Below the pieces are notes generated by a model. That model saw only the letters and a list, made by a program, of their open reading frames with translations, was not told the origin of the DNA and did no database searches. From Treponema sp. (GTDB lineage Bacteria > Spirochaetota > Spirochaetia > Treponematales > Treponemataceae): DNA of 64,000 nucleotides. Below are positions 59,605 through 64,000 of this stretch, piece by piece; position 1 is the stretch's first letter, and each line of letters opens with the position of its first letter. The translations under genes and the position numbers were made by a program. Location of the stretch: contig JAEEWW010000003.1 of the NCBI GenBank assembly GCA_016287815.1, forward strand, positions 17,483 to 81,482, written 5' to 3'.

Positions 59605-59807
59605 CAGCAGACGCAACTCTTTTGCAAATGAAATACGCACGCATAATTTCTCTTCTGGCAAAAAAAGCAAATATTGATGAAGAAAAAGCTATGGAGCTTT
59701 TTTATAAATCAAATACCTACATACTTATGAGTAAAGGCATAAGCGACTTCCATTGTTTAAGTGATGCCTATCTTGTAGAAGAAATAATGCTGGAACAAAA
59801 AAACTAA
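59601..59807 (+). CDS. DUF3791-like small protein (second copy)
   Basis: EEKAMELFYKSNTYILMSKGISDFHCLSDAYLVEEIMLE; overlaps the DUF3990 gene by 4 bp. Confidence 0.7.
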   Translation: MTADATLLQMKYARIISLLAKKANIDEEKAMELFYKSNTYILMSKGISDFHCLSDAYLVEEIMLEQKN

Positions 59808-59813
59808 TACTAA

Positions 59814-60386
59814 TCACTTATTCCATTCACTATATATTCTTTTAAAATACGCTCCGCCATTTTCCTTAAGCCATTTATTCCACTTTTTATAATTTGGATA
59901 AATCTTAAGCACTTCATCATAAAACTTCTGTGAATGATTCATATGACGGCGGTGGCATAGTTCATGCACAACAACACTATCTAAAACTTCAAGAGGCATT
60001 AACATAAGGAGACAATTAAAGTTTAAGTTTCCATTAATAGAGCAACTTCCCCAGCGAGATTTTTGAAGTCTAATAAAAATTCGGTTATAAGGAATACCAG
60101 AAATTTTTGAATAATACTCTACCCGTTCTGGAATCAAAATTCTTGCTTTTTTCTTAAGATGTCGTATTTCTTCGACAGTTAAAAGGCCCATCGAAAGAGC
60201 TTGTTGTTTTTGTACTTCAACTTTTTCAATTTGTTTTAAAATCCAATCTTTCTTTTCTTTTATAAAATTCTTAGCAACAAACTCAGGAGTACCAAGTGGA
60301 ACTTTTACAATAATACTTTTATTATCAGATACATGAATACTAATTGAGCATCGTCTAGATTTTTGGATAATATAATTCAGTTCCAA
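59814..60386 (-). CDS. YgjP-like (DUF45) zinc metalloprotease
   Basis: VVHELCHRRHMNHSQKFYDEVLKIYPNYKKWNKWLKENG (HExxH plus NHS-x-x-F). Confidence 0.88.
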   Translation of the reverse strand: MELNYIIQKSRRCSISIHVSDNKSIIVKVPLGTPEFVAKNFIKEKKDWILKQIEKVEVQKQQALSMGLLTVEEIRHLKKKARILIPERVEYYSKISGIPYNRIFIRLQKSRWGSCSINGNLNFNCLLMLMPLEVLDSVVVHELCHRRHMNHSQKFYDEVLKIYPNYKKWNKWLKENGGAYFKRIYSEWNK

Positions 60387-60398
60387 AATTGTTCTCTC

Positions 60399-62954
60399 TT
60401 ATAAATATTGATCCAGCTGTTCTTTTATTTTATTCTCTTCTCCCGAACCTTTTGTACTTAATCTCAAAAGAGGCAATCCAATTTGCTCAAAGATAGCATT
60501 CTTCTTTAAGTCTCGTTCTGCCTGTTTTGTTCCCTTTTTATGGTAGTTATAGCCGTCAACTTCTATTCCAAAAAGGATCTCTTTTGTGACTCGATTGAAA
60601 ACTGTAAAGTCCACATGAGCCCAGCTCCGGTTTGCAAAAGTTGAAAGTTCTTCCGGGAGTTCTCCCATATAATTTTTATTTACCACATCTTTCAAAGGCA
60701 TTTCAAAAACAAAACTAAACTTTGAGTATTTAGGTTCTTCAAAGATTTTTGTGAGCAGTGCATTCATTGCATTTTCAGAATCATATTTTGATATTTTGTT
60801 GGCAACCTTAAGATACTTAAACTTAGCCTCAGTATCTTTTGTATAGAAAAAATCAAAAATCGAATTAACTTTACTTTCTTCAACAGTAAAATTGTTGTAC
60901 TGGATATACTTTAATAAAGCAACAAGATTAGAGTTTTCTGGCTGTTCATTTCCGGACAAGACCACTGCAAGTTTTTTCTTTGCACGAGAAATTGCGACAT
61001 TAAGCATATTAGCATCATCTGCAAAACTTGTAATTTCGTTATCAACAGTGGAAATAATAATATTATCTTTTTCACGCCCCTGATATTTATGAACAGTAGC
61101 AGCATCTATTCCTGGTAACTGAGCTCTAATTGCATCTGTCTGATTATTGTAAGGAGCTACAATTCCAAGGTTTGCTTTTTCCACATCAGAGTACTTTGGA
61201 AGAATTTCTTCTTTGATTACATCTATCTGTCTTTGGTTGTAATGGTCCTTACAGAAATTACCTGGAATAGTCTTAATTGCCTCCAGAACATCTAACTCCC
61301 CTTTATCTTCTGTCATTATCAAAAGCTTACCACCATAAAACTGCTGATTACAGAAATTTATAATCTTTGGATGACAACGGTAATGCTCACGAAGTAAAGT
61401 CTGTGGAGTCTCAGGAAGAACTTGTTCTAAAGAAGCCAAGAAACTGTTTATATAATTATATCCTTCTGGCAATCCAGTTTTCTCAAACAATTCTTTTACT
61501 GTTTTCTTCTTGCTTTCCTCTATTACATTTGGAAGCTGCATTTTATCACCGACAATGACTGCATTTTTTGCACAAGATAATGCAAGGGCTCCTGTTACAA
61601 CATCAACCTGTGAAGCCTCATCCATAATTACATAATCAAATAAAAAATCTGTTCCCTGTCCTATTGTTCCTCTTGAAGAGAAAGTTGTACTCAGAATTAC
61701 TGGATATTCATTTGCAAATGCAGCCGGATTAAAATAGATTTCTTTTCCATCTTTGAATTGAGGTCTTTCTACTTTCTTGGAATATCTATTTGCAATCTCA
61801 GAACGTAAAGTTACCAGACATTTATCATATACTTCTTGTGGATTAAATCCCTTTACTATTTTTTCATTGTCAGATAATTCGTTTTCTAATTCTTCTCTTT
61901 TACGTGGATAATATGTTGCTTTAATCGTTTCAATAACTTTTTCAGGCTCTGTCTGCCAGAATTTTGCAGGCCCAAGGCCATAGTTAGTTCTTAATTTAAG
62001 TTTTGTAAAAAAGCCAAGTTTTTCTTTTTCAGAATAAATAAACTGTATATTTTGTAACAAATCCATCAAAACAGAAGAACGATAATTTCTTAATCTTCTA
62101 TTTGGATAAATCTCATGTAAGTCTTTTTCGAAATATCTAGTTTCTGTTTGCAATGAATCTAATTCTGTATGAATTGAAGAAATCTTTTCGTTTGCTTCAA
62201 AATATCTTCCAAGATGTTTAATTTCCTCATCCAAAAGAATAGACATTGTTGGAAGTTGATTTTTCCATTTGGTTAAATACTCTGGATAACACTGCTGCTG
62301 ATTCTGTAAGAATTTTTCGATATTCTCTCGTTTTCCATGTGTTGCACAAATAAACCCAAATCCATATTTTTCAGAAGAAAGCTTTTCATAAACGTTTGCT
62401 GTAGCATCATTATTGTTAGATACAATGAGAACCGTTTTATTGTTCATCAATAAATTTGCAATAATGTTAAGGATTGTTTGTGTCTTACCAGTTCCAGGAG
62501 GCCCTTGAATAATACTCACCTGATTTTTCATGGCAGTCGAAACTGCCTTAAACTGACTATTATTACAACCAAAAGGAAAGATAAGTGATTTTATTCTTTC
62601 TTTTTCTGTTCTTCCTTTGCTTGGATTTAGATACTTTGCTAAAACAGAATTCTCATTTACAAAACGAGATTTTACAAGATTCTTTACAAGTAGATTCTGG
62701 CCATCATCATTTTTTATATCACTGAACTGAGCCATCTGAATAAGATAATCAAAAACAGTTGCCGATTGTTTATCTCGAAGTGTATTTTTAATTATCTGAA
62801 TATCCGAACTTTTGCAAGGGTATGTTTTTCCATCTTTGTATGTAATGAAATAAACATCTTTATTTCGATCGTGTTGTAATCTTGCTATATCATCAGTCTT
62901 ATTTCTTTTACCGTATTTATCTGTAACAAAAATGATATCGTGAAGTTCGTCCAT
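60399..62954 (-). CDS. Superfamily 1 (Upf1/Dna2-like) helicase with C-terminal DUF2726/PD-(D/E)XK-like nuclease domain
   Basis: IIQGPPGTGKTQTILNIIANL, FDYVIMDEASQVD, VGDKMQLPNV, LREHYRCHPKIINFCN, TVHKYQGREKDNIIISTV, NVAISRAKKKL; C-terminal HVDFTVFNRVTKEILFGIEVDGYNYHKKGTKQAERDLKKNAIFEQIGLPLLRL. Start at MDELHD, one base after the HNH stop. Confidence 0.88.
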   Translation of the reverse strand: MDELHDIIFVTDKYGKRNKTDDIARLQHDRNKDVYFITYKDGKTYPCKSSDIQIIKNTLRDKQSATVFDYLIQMAQFSDIKNDDGQNLLVKNLVKSRFVNENSVLAKYLNPSKGRTEKERIKSLIFPFGCNNSQFKAVSTAMKNQVSIIQGPPGTGKTQTILNIIANLLMNNKTVLIVSNNNDATANVYEKLSSEKYGFGFICATHGKRENIEKFLQNQQQCYPEYLTKWKNQLPTMSILLDEEIKHLGRYFEANEKISSIHTELDSLQTETRYFEKDLHEIYPNRRLRNYRSSVLMDLLQNIQFIYSEKEKLGFFTKLKLRTNYGLGPAKFWQTEPEKVIETIKATYYPRKREELENELSDNEKIVKGFNPQEVYDKCLVTLRSEIANRYSKKVERPQFKDGKEIYFNPAAFANEYPVILSTTFSSRGTIGQGTDFLFDYVIMDEASQVDVVTGALALSCAKNAVIVGDKMQLPNVIEESKKKTVKELFEKTGLPEGYNYINSFLASLEQVLPETPQTLLREHYRCHPKIINFCNQQFYGGKLLIMTEDKGELDVLEAIKTIPGNFCKDHYNQRQIDVIKEEILPKYSDVEKANLGIVAPYNNQTDAIRAQLPGIDAATVHKYQGREKDNIIISTVDNEITSFADDANMLNVAISRAKKKLAVVLSGNEQPENSNLVALLKYIQYNNFTVEESKVNSIFDFFYTKDTEAKFKYLKVANKISKYDSENAMNALLTKIFEEPKYSKFSFVFEMPLKDVVNKNYMGELPEELSTFANRSWAHVDFTVFNRVTKEILFGIEVDGYNYHKKGTKQAERDLKKNAIFEQIGLPLLRLSTKGSGEENKIKEQLDQYL

Positions 62955-62955
62955 G

Positions 62956-63984
62956 TTACACTCTCCATCCGCTTTCAAAACCATTAAATACAGCTGAGTG
63001 CCACATTTCTTCTAGTTTAAAATATGAATAACTCTTGAAATCCTGTTTAACTATTGGAAGCTCCATATTGCAGAGTCTACTGTTTCGTTCTTTTATTACT
63101 GAAAAATATCCTTTGTCTGGTAGAATATTACTCTTAGAACTATTACAACGAGGGCAAGCTAAAACAAAGTTCCAGAGTTTATCATCCTTTACAAAACTCC
63201 AAGGAATAAAGTGATCTACTGGACTGGCATTATCAGAAGTTTCTTTTAGAGGCCTTCCACAGTAAAAGCATTTTGTTTGATTGAATTCTATCAAAACGTC
63301 TCTATAGCCAGAAAGATTCTGCCGTTCTGTTGAGGCATCCAGTTTATTTGCAAGTGCATATGAATCCTCTTCAAGATTTGCTTTTTCCAGATACTTTATC
63401 CATTCATAATAATTCTGTTTTTCAAATACAGATTTGTATTTTACTAAAGCTTCGAATACGTCATGATTCAGAGTTATTCCTTCGCTCTTATCTGTTTTAT
63501 TGAAATGATAGAATTGATCATCGGTGTCACCACAAAAAGCACCGACAACATTTTTCATCATTTGTGCTTTTATCTTTTTGGTAATTTCTAATTGCAAATC
63601 AGGCTTTAAACTTTCAAATGGAAATATTAAATTTCTCTCTGAATAGTTAAAATCATATTTATTACAAAAATCATATAGCTCATGTTCAACAGCAGTAATC
63701 TTTCCAGAAGTAACAGCTATCATCTGTTTAAGATGAAATTTTAAAACCAGATTCCAGTATATTTCCGTAAAGCGCACAGCAATACTGTCGTAACTCAAAA
63801 ACATTGAATCCAAATCAACATTAAACACGTTATCCAAAATTGCCTTGAAGAAAGCGAATTTATATGTTGATGTTCTGGCAGTGTTTCCAGATAGGGCCTT
63901 ATTTACAAGGGCAATTACATCTGCTTCAGAAAGTGAGATGAATGGAATATTGTTTGATTTGGAATCCCAGTGTGTTTGGCCCAT
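62956..63984 (-). CDS. HNH endonuclease domain protein
   Basis: CFYCGRPL...PVDHFIPWSFVKDDKLWNFVLACPRCNSSKSNILP (HNH with CxxC pairs). The start is near the window edge and could be different. Confidence 0.85.
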   Translation of the reverse strand: MGQTHWDSKSNNIPFISLSEADVIALVNKALSGNTARTSTYKFAFFKAILDNVFNVDLDSMFLSYDSIAVRFTEIYWNLVLKFHLKQMIAVTSGKITAVEHELYDFCNKYDFNYSERNLIFPFESLKPDLQLEITKKIKAQMMKNVVGAFCGDTDDQFYHFNKTDKSEGITLNHDVFEALVKYKSVFEKQNYYEWIKYLEKANLEEDSYALANKLDASTERQNLSGYRDVLIEFNQTKCFYCGRPLKETSDNASPVDHFIPWSFVKDDKLWNFVLACPRCNSSKSNILPDKGYFSVIKERNSRLCNMELPIVKQDFKSYSYFKLEEMWHSAVFNGFESGWRV

Positions 63985-64000
63985 TTTCTGCTTTATATAT

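Overview
The window looks like a chromosomal segment from a Treponema-like spirochete. This is inferred from the rpsB-tsf-frr-uppS-cdsA-dxr-rseP order, the flagellar rod genes and the protein style; no database search was possible. Positions 1-57,000 are mostly housekeeping and metabolic genes: sufDBC, glgC, flagellar rod genes, addAB-type recombination nucleases, murC-like, yicC, nrnA-type DHH, argF, a split chromate transporter, deoD, manA/manC, two tandem GGDEF proteins, yebC, ruvC, a carbohydrate-use locus (GH4, YesMN-type two-component system, ABC transporter, GH65-like, GH43), glgA, maf, coaD, rpmF, acpP and rnc. Three tRNAs were read by eye: Met-CAT, Arg-CCG and Gly-TCC. The accessory part is about 58.2-64 kb. 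It holds (i) a strictly 22-bp-periodic array of seven 16-bp palindromes (consensus TAGGTAARCTTACCTA) in the gap between rnc and tRNA-Gly; (ii) a DUF3791 / DUF3990 (ART-like) / DUF3791 overlapping operon that looks like a toxin-antitoxin module; and (iii) an opposing three-gene operon of HNH endonuclease, SF1 helicase with C-terminal nuclease-like domain, and YgjP-like metalloprotease, which looks like a defence system. Other items of note are a frameshifted AdhE C-terminal remnant, a sigma-factor-like orphan protein and several strong intergenic inverted repeats.
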